NCBI GenBank assembly: GCA_028278525.1
Contig: JANQEE010000030.1
Coordinates: 1 to 64,000 of the forward strand
DNA length: 64,000 nt
Source of the DNA: Minwuiaceae bacterium
GTDB taxonomy: Bacteria; Pseudomonadota; Alphaproteobacteria; Minwuiales; Minwuiaceae
Direction of reading: 5' to 3'
Position 1 is the first letter of the stretch. Every line of letters begins with the position of its first letter. The notes under the pieces were generated by a model that ran no database searches, was not told the DNA's origin, and saw only the letters and a program-made list of their open reading frames with translations. The translations under genes were made by a program, and so were the position numbers. Below are positions 34,525 through 44,092 of the stretch, one piece after another.

Positions 34525-35001
34525 ATGCAGGATTCACCGCGCCGTCGCCTCACACTCCGGGCCGCCGAGGCCAAGGACGCCGAAGCAATCGCCCGCGTGT
34601 TTTCGCCGTCCTATCGGCTGCTCACCTTCCTGCCGGACCTGCACACGGTCCAGGAAGACCGATGGTTCATTGCCAACATCATCCTGAAAGAGTGCGTGGT
34701 CACCGTGGCCGAACACCGCGATTCCATCGTGTCGTTTCTTGCTCGCGACAACGAAGAAATTCGCTTGCTGCACACCCACCCGGACTTCGTCGGGCAGGGG
34801 GCCGGCGCCCTGTTGCTGAACGCCGCCAAGAATGCCGGCGTTGCCGCGCTTGAACTCTGGTGTTTTCAGGCGAACGCGGACGCACGGCGGTTCTACGAGC
34901 GGCATGGCTTTCGCGCGATCGCCTTCACCGACGGCGCGCGCAACGAAGAGAAAACGCCGGATGTCCGCTACCGGTGGGAGCGGCCGGAAACGCCGCCCTG
35001 A
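34525..35001 (+). CDS. GNAT family N-acetyltransferase
   Basis: 158-residue transferase: LTLRAAEAKDAEAIARVFSPSYR, IRLLHTHPDFVGQGAGALLL as acetyl-CoA loop and ARRFYERHGFRAIAFTDG near the end. It starts two bases after the phosphoesterase stop and probably ends the operon begun at 31401. The acceptor is unknown. Confidence 0.86.
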   Translation: MQDSPRRRLTLRAAEAKDAEAIARVFSPSYRLLTFLPDLHTVQEDRWFIANIILKECVVTVAEHRDSIVSFLARDNEEIRLLHTHPDFVGQGAGALLLNAAKNAGVAALELWCFQANADARRFYERHGFRAIAFTDGARNEEKTPDVRYRWERPETPP

Positions 35002-35085
35002 CGAGCCGCCAACAGCCGCTTGACCCGTCTATAGCTTCACCCTTCATGGTCGCGTCCGTTTTGCATGAACGGACGGAGCCGGACC

Positions 35086-36024
35086 ATGAAGCGATCGATT
35101 TTCCTGTTGCTCGACCACCACCCGGAGACGGGCGAGACGTTGGCGGACATCCACGCCTTCGTGCTGGAGCATGCGCGCCGGGCCGATGCCCTGGGCTTCG
35201 ACGCGCTGTGGCTCGCCGAGCATCATTTCCTGCGGATCGGCACCGTGCCCAACCCGGCGGTGATGCTCGCCGCCATCGCGATGGAGACCGAGCGGCTGCG
35301 CCTCGGCCCGGCGGTATCGGTCCTGCCCTACCGCAATCCCGTCCTCGTCGCGGAGGACTACGCCCTGGTCGACCAACTCTCGCGCGGCCGTCTCAATATG
35401 GGTGTCGGATGCGGTTCGCAGCGCGCGGAGTTCGCCGGCCTCGGCGTCGAGTTCGAGAGTCGTAACAACGACTTTCATCGTAACCTGGATGCGCTGCGTG
35501 AGCTGTGGTCCGGCGACAAGCTCAACGTCGTCCCATGTCAGCCCCGGCCGCCGATCTATGTCGCGACCACGAACGCCGACACGGCCCGCGCCGTCGGCCG
35601 CCGCGGCGATTCCGTCATCACTTTGCTTCGTCCGGGCACGCCCGGTCTCGATGCCCTGGCGGCACTACTCGCCGCGCATCGTCAGGGCTTGGAGGAGGGC
35701 GGTCATGCCCGCGCCAGCGCCGAGGTCGTCGTCGCGCTGCTCGCCCACGCCGCGTTGAAGGACGCGGCGGCGCGCCGCGCGGCGGTTCCCGCCATCGCCC
35801 GGTTTCCCGGTGCCCCGTCGATGGACGATGCCGAGGCCGACCGGTTATACCTGTCGATGCAACAGGCGGCGACGGCCTGTTTCGGCGCGCCGGAACAGGC
35901 GCGGGATATCGTCGCCAGGCTGGAGCGCGAAGGCGTGGCCCACATCGCATTCATCACCCGTTTCGGCAATCTCGGCCCGGCGGCGGCGCACCGGTCGTTG
36001 CAACTGGTCGCGCCGACAGCATGA
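35086..36024 (+). CDS. LLM-class flavin-dependent oxidoreductase (luciferase-like)
   Basis: 312-residue FMN-dependent monooxygenase-like TIM barrel: FDALWLAEHHFLRIGTVPNPAVML, LRLGPAVSVLPYRNP and SRGRLNMGVGCGSQRAEFAGLG are class signatures. GGAG precedes the ATG at 35086. The stop overlaps the MerR start (ATGA), so enzyme and regulator are coupled. The substrate is unknown. Confidence 0.88.
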   Translation: MKRSIFLLLDHHPETGETLADIHAFVLEHARRADALGFDALWLAEHHFLRIGTVPNPAVMLAAIAMETERLRLGPAVSVLPYRNPVLVAEDYALVDQLSRGRLNMGVGCGSQRAEFAGLGVEFESRNNDFHRNLDALRELWSGDKLNVVPCQPRPPIYVATTNADTARAVGRRGDSVITLLRPGTPGLDALAALLAAHRQGLEEGGHARASAEVVVALLAHAALKDAAARRAAVPAIARFPGAPSMDDAEADRLYLSMQQAATACFGAPEQARDIVARLEREGVAHIAFITRFGNLGPAAAHRSLQLVAPTA

Positions 36025-36560
36025 TCAGCGTCAGCAGGCTCGCCCGAAAGGTCGGACTGTCCCGCACCACGTTGCTTTACTACGACCGTATCGGGCTGCT
36101 CAGCCCGGCGGCCCGATCCGAAGCCGGCTATCGGCTATATGGTGAGAGTGAGGTCGAGCGGCTGAAGACCATCTGCGCCTATAGGGATGCCGGCCTCAGT
36201 CTTCAGGAAATCAAGCAGTTGCTCTTAAGGCCTGAAGCGCCGGATGAAAAGATTCTGCGCCAACGGCTGACGCAGCTCGACCGCGATATCGGCCGGTTGC
36301 GCGTTCAGCAGCGGGCGATCCTCGGCATCCTGCGAAGCCTCGGCGCGTCGGACTCGATCAACGCCATCGACAAGGACGCCTGGATCGACATCCTGCGCGC
36401 CGCCGGCCTCAGCGACGACGACATGAGCCGCTGGCACGCTCAATTCGAACGCAACGCGCCGGACGCCCACCATGCCTTTCTGCTGTGGCTCGGCATCGCG
36501 GAGGACGAGGCGCTGGCGATCCGCGCAAGGTCGGGGCAACGACGCGACAAGTCGGATTGA
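36021..36560 (+). CDS. MerR-family transcriptional regulator
   Basis: 179-residue regulator: ISVSRLARKVGLSRTTLLYYDRIGLL is the MerR winged helix, followed by a coiled-coil (LRQRLTQLDRDIGRLRVQQ) and a C-terminal effector region without metal-binding Cys. Translationally coupled to the flavin oxidoreductase gene. Confidence 0.9.
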   Translation: MISVSRLARKVGLSRTTLLYYDRIGLLSPAARSEAGYRLYGESEVERLKTICAYRDAGLSLQEIKQLLLRPEAPDEKILRQRLTQLDRDIGRLRVQQRAILGILRSLGASDSINAIDKDAWIDILRAAGLSDDDMSRWHAQFERNAPDAHHAFLLWLGIAEDEALAIRARSGQRRDKSD

Positions 36561-36561
36561 T

Positions 36562-36579
36562 TCAGAACAATTGTTCTGA
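36562..36579. promoter_or_regulatory. Perfect 18-bp palindrome, probable operator
   Basis: TCAGAACAATTGTTCTGA is perfectly symmetric, starts one base after the MerR stop and lies 40 bases before the next gene, followed by a further ACTGTTCTCA half-site at 36591-36600. It is likely a repressor site for the downstream gene. The cognate regulator is not identifiable. Confidence 0.6.
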
Positions 36580-36618
36580 TATTTCTTTTTACTGTTCTCA
36601 GCAAGCAACGAGAGGGCC

Positions 36619-37281
36619 ATGGCTCGCCCGAAATCCGCCCTCGCGCCGTTCGAACCGGTTCCCGGCCTCACCGCCGTCCACGAAGCGCGCGGTAAAACGC
36701 TCGGCGCGTTCGCCGTCCGGCTCAAGTCCGGCGGCGTCAGCGTCTTCAGCCCCGTTGCCGGCCTGACCGATGCGGTGAAGGAGAGCTTGCTTGCGCTTGG
36801 CGACGTCGCCGTCCTGTTCGCCCCGAACCACTATCACAACATGGCAATCCGGGAATACGCGGCGGCCTTTCCCGCCGCACGACTGGTCGCCCCCGCCGCG
36901 ACGATCCCGCGTCTCGAAAAGGTGACGGGTCTCTCTTTCGCGGATGCGGACGCGCTTGGCAGCGACCTGCCGCGCGGTGTCACGCTTCTCCAGCCGGACG
37001 GTCTGAAGACCGGCGAAGCCTGGCTGCGTGTCCGCGATAGGAAAACCACCGCCTGGATCGTGGTTGACGCCTTCTGCGGCCCGCAGTCCGGCGGCCGCGG
37101 GCCGGGACTTCTCAAGACGTTTCCGAAGTACGGCCTCGGCGACAGGGACAGCTACGTCGCCTGGGTGCAAAGGCAGATCCGGCGAGACAAACCAACGTCG
37201 CTTCTTCCCTGCCATGGCCGCTCGGTCCACGCCCCGGCCTTGCCGGAAAGCTTGCTCGATCTTGTCTCGAACCGACTGTGA
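36619..37281 (+). CDS. Metallo-beta-lactamase-fold-like (DUF4336-like) protein
   Basis: 220-residue protein resembling degenerate metallo-beta-lactamase-fold proteins: LFAPNHYHNMAIREYAAAFP at residues ~71-90, VAPAATIPRLEKVTGL, then WIVVDAFCGPQ and LLPCHGRSVH. The full H-x-H-x-D-H motif is absent (reads N-H-Y-H-N-M). It has its own operator-like palindrome upstream. The function is unknown. Confidence 0.7.
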   Translation: MARPKSALAPFEPVPGLTAVHEARGKTLGAFAVRLKSGGVSVFSPVAGLTDAVKESLLALGDVAVLFAPNHYHNMAIREYAAAFPAARLVAPAATIPRLEKVTGLSFADADALGSDLPRGVTLLQPDGLKTGEAWLRVRDRKTTAWIVVDAFCGPQSGGRGPGLLKTFPKYGLGDRDSYVAWVQRQIRRDKPTSLLPCHGRSVHAPALPESLLDLVSNRL

Positions 37282-37407
37282 CGGCGAGCGCCCGACGGAC
37301 CGCCGCGCGTCCGTTCTGGCGTACGCCGCCACTTGCGCTACAATTTCCGCTCAAGCAACCGATGTCAGCGCGTGATCGAGGTGTGCAGACCGGAACCGGA
37401 GGCTTCC

Positions 37408-39060
37408 ATGACCTATTTTGATCTTGGCGCGTTCAGTCGAAGCATCACGACCAATTCCGCCGAGGCCCAGCTTTGGTTCGACCGCGGCCTCAACTGGATC
37501 TATGGCTACAACCACGAAGAAGCGGTGGCCTGCTTCCGGAACGCGCTGGACCACGACGCCGAATGCGCGATGGCCTACTGGGGCGTCGCCTACGCGGCCG
37601 GTCCCAACTATAACCTGCCCTGGCATCTGTTCGACCCGGCGGGCCGGGCCCAGGCCCTGGCCGCGGCCTACGACGCGACAGAGCAGGCGCTGGCCCATGC
37701 GGAAGGCGCGACACCGGTCGAGCAGGCGCTGATCGGCGCACTGCCGGCGCGCTATCCGCAGCGCGACCCGATCGACGACCAGTCTCCCTGGAACGACGAT
37801 TTCACGGACGCCATGCGCGCTGTCTACGAAGCGCACCAGGGCGACCTGGAAGTCCGCGCGATCTTCGCCGAAGCGATCATGAACCGCACGCCCTGGCAGA
37901 TGTGGGACCTGAGGACCGGCGGCGTCGCCGACGGCGCCGGCACGGCGGAGGCGCGCGACGTGCTGGAGAGCGCGTTCCGCGACATCCCCGCGTCCTGGGA
38001 CCATCCGGGCCTGCTGCACCTTTACGTGCATCTGATGGAGATGTCGCCGTTTCCCCAGTTGGCCCTGCGCGCCGGCGACCGCTTGCGCGACCTGGTGCCG
38101 GACGCCGGACATCTGATCCACATGCCGACGCATATCGACGTGCTCTGCGGTCAGTACCGCGACGTCGTGGTCTACAACGAAAAGGCTATCGTCGCCGACC
38201 GAAAGTTTCTGGCCGAGGCCGGGCCGTTCAACCTCTATTCGGCATATCGGACGCACAACCATCACTTCGCGATCTACGGCGCCATGTTCCTCGGCCAATA
38301 CACCCCGGCGATCCGCGCGGCCCAGGAACTGATCGACACCACGCCGGAGGAACTGCTGCGCGTTCCGTCGCCGCCGATGGCGGATTTCATCGAAGGCTAC
38401 ATCCCGATGAAACAGCATGTGCTGGTCCGTTTCGGCAAATGGCAGGAGATCATCGACCAGCCGTTGCCCGAGGACGCGGAACTCTATTGCTCCACCGTGG
38501 CGATGATGCGCTACGCCAAGTCGGTTGCACACTCGGCGCTCGGCAATGTCGCGGAGGCGGAGCGCGAGCGCGACGCCTTCCTGGCCGCCAAGGCGAAGGT
38601 GCCGGAAAGCCGGCGGGTCCACAACAACACGGTGGTCGACCTGTTGGCGATTGCCGAGGAGATGCTGAACGGCGAGCTCGAATACCGGCGCGGCAACTAC
38701 GACGTCGCCTTTGCCCACCTGAGAAAGTCCGTCGAGCTGGACGACGCGCTGCCCTACGACGAGCCCTGGGGCTGGATGCAGCCGGCCCGCCACGCGCTCG
38801 GCGCACTGCTGCTGGAACAGGGCCGGGTGGACGAGGCGGAAGCCGTCTACCGCGCCGACCTCGGGCTGGATCAAACGCTAAGCCGCGCCTGTCAGCATCC
38901 GAACAATCTCTGGAGCCTGCACGGGCTGCACGAATGCCTGACCCGCCGCGGCGAAACGACGGAAGCGTTGCTGATTAAACAGCAGTTGGATCAGGCGCTG
39001 GCCCGGGCGGAGGTCCCGGTGCATGCCTCCTGCTACTGCCGGCAAAAGGCGGCGGCCTAG
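37408..39060 (+). CDS. Tetratricopeptide repeat protein
   Basis: 550-residue soluble protein with TPR units, clearest at the start (AQLWFDRGLNWIYGYNHEEAVACFRNALDHD) and the end (ALGALLLEQGRVDEAEAVYRADLGLD). The middle has conserved stretches such as MAYWGVAYAAGPNYN and HMPTHIDVLCGQY, a known pattern in uncharacterised TPR proteins. No signal peptide. GGAGG precedes the ATG. The TAG stop is the first three bases of a 179-bp repeat element. Confidence 0.85.
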   Translation: MTYFDLGAFSRSITTNSAEAQLWFDRGLNWIYGYNHEEAVACFRNALDHDAECAMAYWGVAYAAGPNYNLPWHLFDPAGRAQALAAAYDATEQALAHAEGATPVEQALIGALPARYPQRDPIDDQSPWNDDFTDAMRAVYEAHQGDLEVRAIFAEAIMNRTPWQMWDLRTGGVADGAGTAEARDVLESAFRDIPASWDHPGLLHLYVHLMEMSPFPQLALRAGDRLRDLVPDAGHLIHMPTHIDVLCGQYRDVVVYNEKAIVADRKFLAEAGPFNLYSAYRTHNHHFAIYGAMFLGQYTPAIRAAQELIDTTPEELLRVPSPPMADFIEGYIPMKQHVLVRFGKWQEIIDQPLPEDAELYCSTVAMMRYAKSVAHSALGNVAEAERERDAFLAAKAKVPESRRVHNNTVVDLLAIAEEMLNGELEYRRGNYDVAFAHLRKSVELDDALPYDEPWGWMQPARHALGALLLEQGRVDEAEAVYRADLGLDQTLSRACQHPNNLWSLHGLHECLTRRGETTEALLIKQQLDQALARAEVPVHASCYCRQKAAA

Positions 39061-39236
39061 CAGGCTGCTGAAAAAGGCAATCGGTCGTTTGCCCATCCTT
39101 CGAGACGCGTCCCTTCGGGCCGCTCTTCAGGATGAGGGCGTCGTGTTGTCAACATGCTAGCCCTCATGCTGAGGAGGCGCGAAGCGCCGTCTCGAAGCAT
39201 CCAGGCCACAAAGCGCCTTTTTTCAGCAGCCTGCTA
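39058..39236. repeat. 179-bp element with 18-bp perfect terminal inverted repeats, copy 1
   Basis: Left end TAGCAGGCTGCTGAAAAA (39058-39075) is the exact complement of the right end (39219-39236). Inside is a family-B hairpin (ATCCTTCGAGACG... CTTCAGGATGAGG... CTCATGCTGAGGAGG... CGTCTCGAAGCATCC). Both ends start with TAG and supply the stop codons of the converging TPR and XRE genes. No coding capacity. It resembles a miniature inverted-repeat element and can also form a bidirectional terminator. Confidence 0.85.
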
Positions 39237-40043
39237 AGCAGCGGCCCAACGCTTGAAGATCTCCGCCGAGGCATCGTCGGCCGGAAAGAAGCACTCCACC
39301 CGGATCTCCTGGGCGGTGATGTCGAGCGGCGTTCCAAGCGTGGCCAGGGTGGTGAATAGCTTCATCCTGGTGTCGCCCTTCTCGATATGCATCGAGAGAA
39401 CCGGGTCCGGCCCGCCGTCGGTCGGCGTCGCGTCGAGAACCGACCGGACGTCTGGATAGCCAAGCAGCCGGTCGAACAGCGCTTTCGTCTCGTCCGTGCC
39501 GTCCGCCAGGGCGTCGGCGCGCACGCCGCGGATGAACTGGTTCACGACCTCGCGCCAATTGGTAAACAGCGGGCGCATCGGTTCGGGCGCGAGGAACGCG
39601 TCGGCCAGGTTGACCGGCGCCTCCGGGTCGGGCGCGAACAGCGGTACGCCCAGCAGAAACCCGGCAAAACGCTGTCCGCCGCGGTTGGCGCGCAGCAGGT
39701 GCCACCGCCGGTCGAGGACGAAGGCCGGAAACGGCTCATGCTGCGCCAGCATGAAATCGAGCGCCCGGTCGATCATCGCCATTTCGGTTGTACCCGGTGA
39801 CGACTGGCGCCAGACAGGCGCGAAGCCGGCGGCCAGCAGCAGGGCATTCTGTTCGCGCAACGGCAGGTCGAGCACCGCGCAAAGGCGCATCACCATCTCG
39901 CGGCTCGGCGCCGTGCGGCGAAGCTCCAGGAAACTGATGTGGCGCTGCGACACGTCCGCCTGAAGCGCCAGGTCCAATTGCGACAGACCCCGCTTCTGCC
40001 TCCAGGCGCGCAGCTTCGATGCGAAATCCGGCGTTACGTCCAT
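39234..40043 (-). CDS. XRE-family regulator with MmyB-like ligand-binding domain
   Basis: 269-residue regulator: helix-turn-helix LRAWRQKRGLSQLDLALQADVSQRHISFLE at the N-terminus, then a PAS-like MmyB domain (PAFVLDRRWHLLRANRGGQRF) that binds small hydrophobic ligands in relatives. The ATG at 40043 has an AGG upstream; an ATG at 40070 is possible. Its stop codon comes from the repeat element that follows. It is divergent from the EamA transporter, a plausible target. Confidence 0.87.
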   Translation of the reverse strand: MDVTPDFASKLRAWRQKRGLSQLDLALQADVSQRHISFLELRRTAPSREMVMRLCAVLDLPLREQNALLLAAGFAPVWRQSSPGTTEMAMIDRALDFMLAQHEPFPAFVLDRRWHLLRANRGGQRFAGFLLGVPLFAPDPEAPVNLADAFLAPEPMRPLFTNWREVVNQFIRGVRADALADGTDETKALFDRLLGYPDVRSVLDATPTDGGPDPVLSMHIEKGDTRMKLFTTLATLGTPLDITAQEIRVECFFPADDASAEIFKRWAAA

Positions 40044-40137
40044 GACTACCTGCCCGTTAATACCTGCCATGTAGTTGATCGCCCCCGCGCCGCCGCGATG
40101 ATGGCAAGCCCTGGCGGTCTGGTAAAGGAGCAGGGCG

Positions 40138-41043
40138 GTGAACGAGCGGATCGGCGTTGCAATCGGAATCCTGTCCTGCAGTTTCGGCGCCGTCGCGGCC
40201 GTCGCGACGCGCTACCTGATTGCTGACAGCGATCCGATCACGTTGGCCGCCATTCGTTTCGGTGGCGGGTTTCTTTGCATCGCACCGCTGGCGCTGTTGC
40301 TGCGCGTGCAATGGCCGGCCCGCCGGGATTGGGCGGCCGTGGCCGGATTGGGCTTTCTGTTCTACGGCGTTTTCGTGGTGTTCTACAATCTGGCGCTGGA
40401 TTTCACGACGGTCGCCCGGGGCACGCTTGCCCTATCGACGCTGCCGTTGATGACGATGGCCGTCGCCGCCGTGCTTGGCCGGGAACGCTTGACCGTCCGG
40501 AAAACCGTCGGCGTTCTGGTGGCGGTCGGCGGTGTTGTCGTCGCGCTGGCGTCGGGGTTGTCGACGGCGCCGGCGGGTGCCTGGCGCGGCGATCTGATCA
40601 TGGCCGGGGCAACGCTTTGCATGGCTGTCTACAGCATCTACTCCAGGCCCTACGCAACGCGCTCCAGCCCGCTCGGCGTGCTGGCGGTGGGCATGGCCGC
40701 TGGCGGCATCGCCATGGTCGTGGCAAGCGTCGCGACCGGTGGCGGCGATGCGCTCGGCCGTTTCGGTGCCGGCGAGTGGTTCGCCGCCGCTTATCTGGCG
40801 GTCGGCGGCGGCGCTGCCGCGTTTCTGCTTTGGATCTATGCGCTGCAATTGGCGAGCCCGACGCAGGTCACCAACACGATGACCGCAAACCCGATGGTCG
40901 CGGCGGCGCTCGCCGCCTGGCTTTTAGGTGAGCCCATCACCGCCGAGATCGTCGCCGGCCTGGTGGCGGTGATCGTCGGGCTCTGGATTTCTACTATGGG
41001 GGCCGCGTCGCCGGACCGACGCCTCAAAGGAGGCGCGGAGTAA
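40138..41043 (+). CDS. EamA/DMT-superfamily transporter
   Basis: 301-residue permease with ten predicted spans in two EamA repeats (IGILSCSFGAVAAVATRYLIAD... ; LIMAGATLCMAVYSIYSRPYATR...). Members export amino acids or other small metabolites. GTG start with AAGGAG upstream, divergent from the XRE regulator. Confidence 0.88.
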   Translation: MNERIGVAIGILSCSFGAVAAVATRYLIADSDPITLAAIRFGGGFLCIAPLALLLRVQWPARRDWAAVAGLGFLFYGVFVVFYNLALDFTTVARGTLALSTLPLMTMAVAAVLGRERLTVRKTVGVLVAVGGVVVALASGLSTAPAGAWRGDLIMAGATLCMAVYSIYSRPYATRSSPLGVLAVGMAAGGIAMVVASVATGGGDALGRFGAGEWFAAAYLAVGGGAAAFLLWIYALQLASPTQVTNTMTANPMVAAALAAWLLGEPITAEIVAGLVAVIVGLWISTMGAASPDRRLKGGAE

Positions 41044-41175
41044 TCCCTGTTGCGTCCGGTCCCGAACCGGTTTGATTGGTCAGCGAACGAACACCCGGTG
41101 TTCATGCATCTTTCAGGAAAGGCTGTCGCCGCCTGCGGTATGATCCCGTGAGTTTCGGATGAGTCTTCGGAAGCA

Positions 41176-43941
41176 ATGGGCATGACCGCCGATCGAAATA
41201 TGCCGGGCGCTGCAGACAAGGACACCCCGCTCCGCGAGGATATCCGTCTGCTGGGCCGCCTGCTCGGCGACATGGTACGCGATCAGGAAGGCCGGGAGAT
41301 CTTCGATATCGTCGAGGAGATCCGTCAGACCTCGATCCGCTTTCACCGCGACGACGAATTGCAGGCCAGGCACGATCTGGAAGCAATCCTGGCGGGGCTC
41401 AATCCCGACCGCGCCGTCCAGGTGATCCGCGCTTTCAGCTATTTCTCCCACCTGGCCAATCTGGCCGAGGACCAGCATCATATCCGCCGCACCCGCGCGC
41501 ATGACATTGCCGGCTCGCCGCCCAGGGCCGGCACCATCGCCTTGGCGCTCCGGCATGCGGCGGAGGCAGGCCTTACTGCCGCCGACCTTCAGGCCTTCTT
41601 CAACGATGCCCTCGTCAGTCCGGTGCTCACGGCGCATCCGACGGAAGTTCGCCGCAAGAGCACCATGCGTTGGGAGATGGCCATCGCCGACCTGATCGAT
41701 CGGCGCGAGCGCGGTGCCTGGACGCCGGAGGAGGCGGCGGAGATCGACGCCAGATTGAGCCAGGCCGTCCTGACGCTCTGGCAGACCAACCTGCTGCGCC
41801 AGACCCGGCTGCAGGTCGAAGACGAAGTCGAAAACGGCCTGACCTATTACGACTACACGTTCCTGCGCGAACTGCCGCGTCTTTACGCGCGCCTCGAAGA
41901 CCGGATCTCGGCCATGGACCCGTCTGCGCGACCGGCGCGCATGGCGTCCTTTCTACGCATCGGCAGTTGGATCGGCGGCGACCGCGACGGCAACCCGTTC
42001 GTCACCGCCGAGGTCATGCAGCGCACCCTGCGCATGCAGAGCGGCAGGGTGCTCAGATTCTATCTCGGCGAACTGGAAAGGCTCGAATCCGAACTGTCGC
42101 TTTCCGTTCGCCTTGTCGATGTCTCCGATGCGCTCGCGGCTTTGGCCGACCCGTCGCCCGACACCTCGCCGCATCGCCGCATCGAGCCCTACCGCCTTGC
42201 CATCTCGAACATTCGCGCGCGGCTGACCGCGACGGAGGAAGCGCTGCGGAACGGATCGGCGCCGAAGCCCGGACCCGAGCCCTACGGCGATCCCGAAGCG
42301 CTTTTGATCGACCTGGATGTCGTCCACGACTCGCTCGCGACCAACCGGTCGCGCGCGCTGACCGAGGGCAGGCTTCGCCATCTCCGCCGCGCCGTCGACT
42401 GCTTCGGCTTCCACCTGGCGAGCCTCGACATGCGGCAGAACTCCTCCGTGCACGCCGACACCCTGGCCGAACTGCTTGAAGCGGTCGCGCCGGGCACGGA
42501 CTACCATGCCGGGACCGAGGACGAACGCATCGCCCTGCTGACGGAAGAACTGACGGCCATGCGGCCGCTGATCCGGTCGTTCTGGTCCTATTCGGCGCAG
42601 ACGGAAAAGGAGCTCTCGATCCTTCGCGCCGCCGCCGCCGGCCACCGGTGCTATGGCCGCAGGGCCATTCCCACCGCCATCGTCTCCAACACGCAAAGCG
42701 TTTCCGACCTGCTGGAACTGGCGGTGCTGCTTAAGGAGGTCGGTCTGGTGACGCCGGACGGCCAAAGCGCGGTCAACGTCGTGCCGTTGTTCGAGACCAT
42801 CGAAGACCTGCGCAACTGCATCGGCATCATGGATCGTCTGCTCGCCATCCCGGCCTACCGCGCATTGGTCGACAGCCTCGGCGGCACCCAGGAAGTCATG
42901 CTCGGTTATTCCGACAGCAACAAGGACGGCGGCTACGTCACCTCCGGCTGGGAACTCTACAAAGCCGAAATCGGCCTGATCGATCTGTTCCGCAAACACG
43001 GCGTGCGCCTGCGTCTCTTCCACGGCCGCGGCGGCACGGTCGGCCGCGGCGGCGGGCCGAGCTTCGAGGCGATCCTGGCCCAGCCGGCCGGCGCGGTGAA
43101 CGGCCAGATCCGGCTGACCGAACAGGGCGAGATCATCTCGTCCAAATACACCAACCCCGACCTCGGCCGGCGCAACCTGGAAATCCTCGTCTCCGCTTGT
43201 CTCGAAGCCTCCCTGCTGCGGCCGCGCGACGGCGATGTGCCGGCGTCTTATCTCGACGCGATGGAGGCTTTGTCGGCGGCGGCCTTCCAGGCCTATCGCG
43301 ACCTGGTCTACGAGACCCCGCGCTTCGACGAGTATTTCTGGGCCTCCACCGTCATCAACGAGATCGCGACGCTGAACATCGGTTCCCGGCCGGCCTCGCG
43401 CAAGGCGCTCGGCCGCATCCAGGACCTCCGCGCCATCCCCTGGGTCTTCAGTTGGTCGCAATGCCGCCTGATGCTGCCGGGCTGGTACGGCTTCGGCAGC
43501 GCCATCAGGGCTTACCTGAAAGACGACCCGGAAACCGGCCTCGCCCTGTTGCGCGAGATGTACAAGGATTGGCCGTTCTTCCGCACCCAGCTCTCCAACA
43601 TGGACATGGTGCTGGCCAAGACCAGCATCGCCATCGCCTCGCGCTACGCCGACCTGGTTCCGGACGAAGGCTTAAGGCGGGAAATCTTCGGCCGCATCCG
43701 CCAAGAGCACGAGGCGTCGGTCGAGGCCCTGCTGACGATCACCGAAAACAACTCGCTGCTCGCCGCCAACCCGCTGCTGTCCCGCTCGATCTCGAACCGC
43801 TTCCCCTACCTCGATCCGCTCAACCACCTGCAGGTCAACCTGCTCAAGGCGTACCGCGAAGACTCCGAAAGTCCAAAGGTCCTGCGCGGCATCCAGCTCA
43901 CCATCAACGGCATCGCCGCCGGCCTCCGGAACAGTGGTTAG
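41176..43941 (+). CDS. ppc: Phosphoenolpyruvate carboxylase
   Basis: 921-residue cytoplasmic enzyme converting phosphoenolpyruvate and bicarbonate to oxaloacetate, replenishing the citric acid cycle. Signatures: [12 protein letters not shown] with the catalytic His, [41 protein letters not shown] and [12 protein letters not shown]; the C-terminus ends [14 protein letters not shown], close to the canonical NG tail that inhibitors bind. Full length for the family. Monocistronic, ending at a hairpin repeat. Confidence 0.97.
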   Translation: MGMTADRNMPGAADKDTPLREDIRLLGRLLGDMVRDQEGREIFDIVEEIRQTSIRFHRDDELQARHDLEAILAGLNPDRAVQVIRAFSYFSHLANLAEDQHHIRRTRAHDIAGSPPRAGTIALALRHAAEAGLTAADLQAFFNDALVSPVLTAHPTEVRRKSTMRWEMAIADLIDRRERGAWTPEEAAEIDARLSQAVLTLWQTNLLRQTRLQVEDEVENGLTYYDYTFLRELPRLYARLEDRISAMDPSARPARMASFLRIGSWIGGDRDGNPFVTAEVMQRTLRMQSGRVLRFYLGELERLESELSLSVRLVDVSDALAALADPSPDTSPHRRIEPYRLAISNIRARLTATEEALRNGSAPKPGPEPYGDPEALLIDLDVVHDSLATNRSRALTEGRLRHLRRAVDCFGFHLASLDMRQNSSVHADTLAELLEAVAPGTDYHAGTEDERIALLTEELTAMRPLIRSFWSYSAQTEKELSILRAAAAGHRCYGRRAIPTAIVSNTQSVSDLLELAVLLKEVGLVTPDGQSAVNVVPLFETIEDLRNCIGIMDRLLAIPAYRALVDSLGGTQEVMLGYSDSNKDGGYVTSGWELYKAEIGLIDLFRKHGVRLRLFHGRGGTVGRGGGPSFEAILAQPAGAVNGQIRLTEQGEIISSKYTNPDLGRRNLEILVSACLEASLLRPRDGDVPASYLDAMEALSAAAFQAYRDLVYETPRFDEYFWASTVINEIATLNIGSRPASRKALGRIQDLRAIPWVFSWSQCRLMLPGWYGFGSAIRAYLKDDPETGLALLREMYKDWPFFRTQLSNMDMVLAKTSIAIASRYADLVPDEGLRREIFGRIRQEHEASVEALLTITENNSLLAANPLLSRSISNRFPYLDPLNHLQVNLLKAYREDSESPKVLRGIQLTINGIAAGLRNSG

Positions 43942-43956
43942 TCTGGAGCCCGTTGC

Positions 43957-44070
43957 CGTCCTTCGAGACGGCGCGTCGCGGCCTCCTCAGGATGAGGCTC
44001 CGCTTTTATTTCCCAACGATTTCTCATGCTGAGGAGGCCGCGAAGCAGCCGTCTCGAAGCACCCCGAAGG
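43957..44070. repeat. Family-B hairpin repeat without terminal repeats
   Basis: GTCCTTCGAGACGGCGC... CCTCAGGATGAGGC... CTCATGCTGAGGAGG... CGTCTCGAAGCACC. Same core as the elements at 39058 and 51747 but lacking the 18-bp ends. It lies between the converging ppc and PPK2 genes, so it can serve as a terminator for both. Confidence 0.75.
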
Positions 44071-44092
44071 TAAGAGCGCTGGCCGCCCCGTC

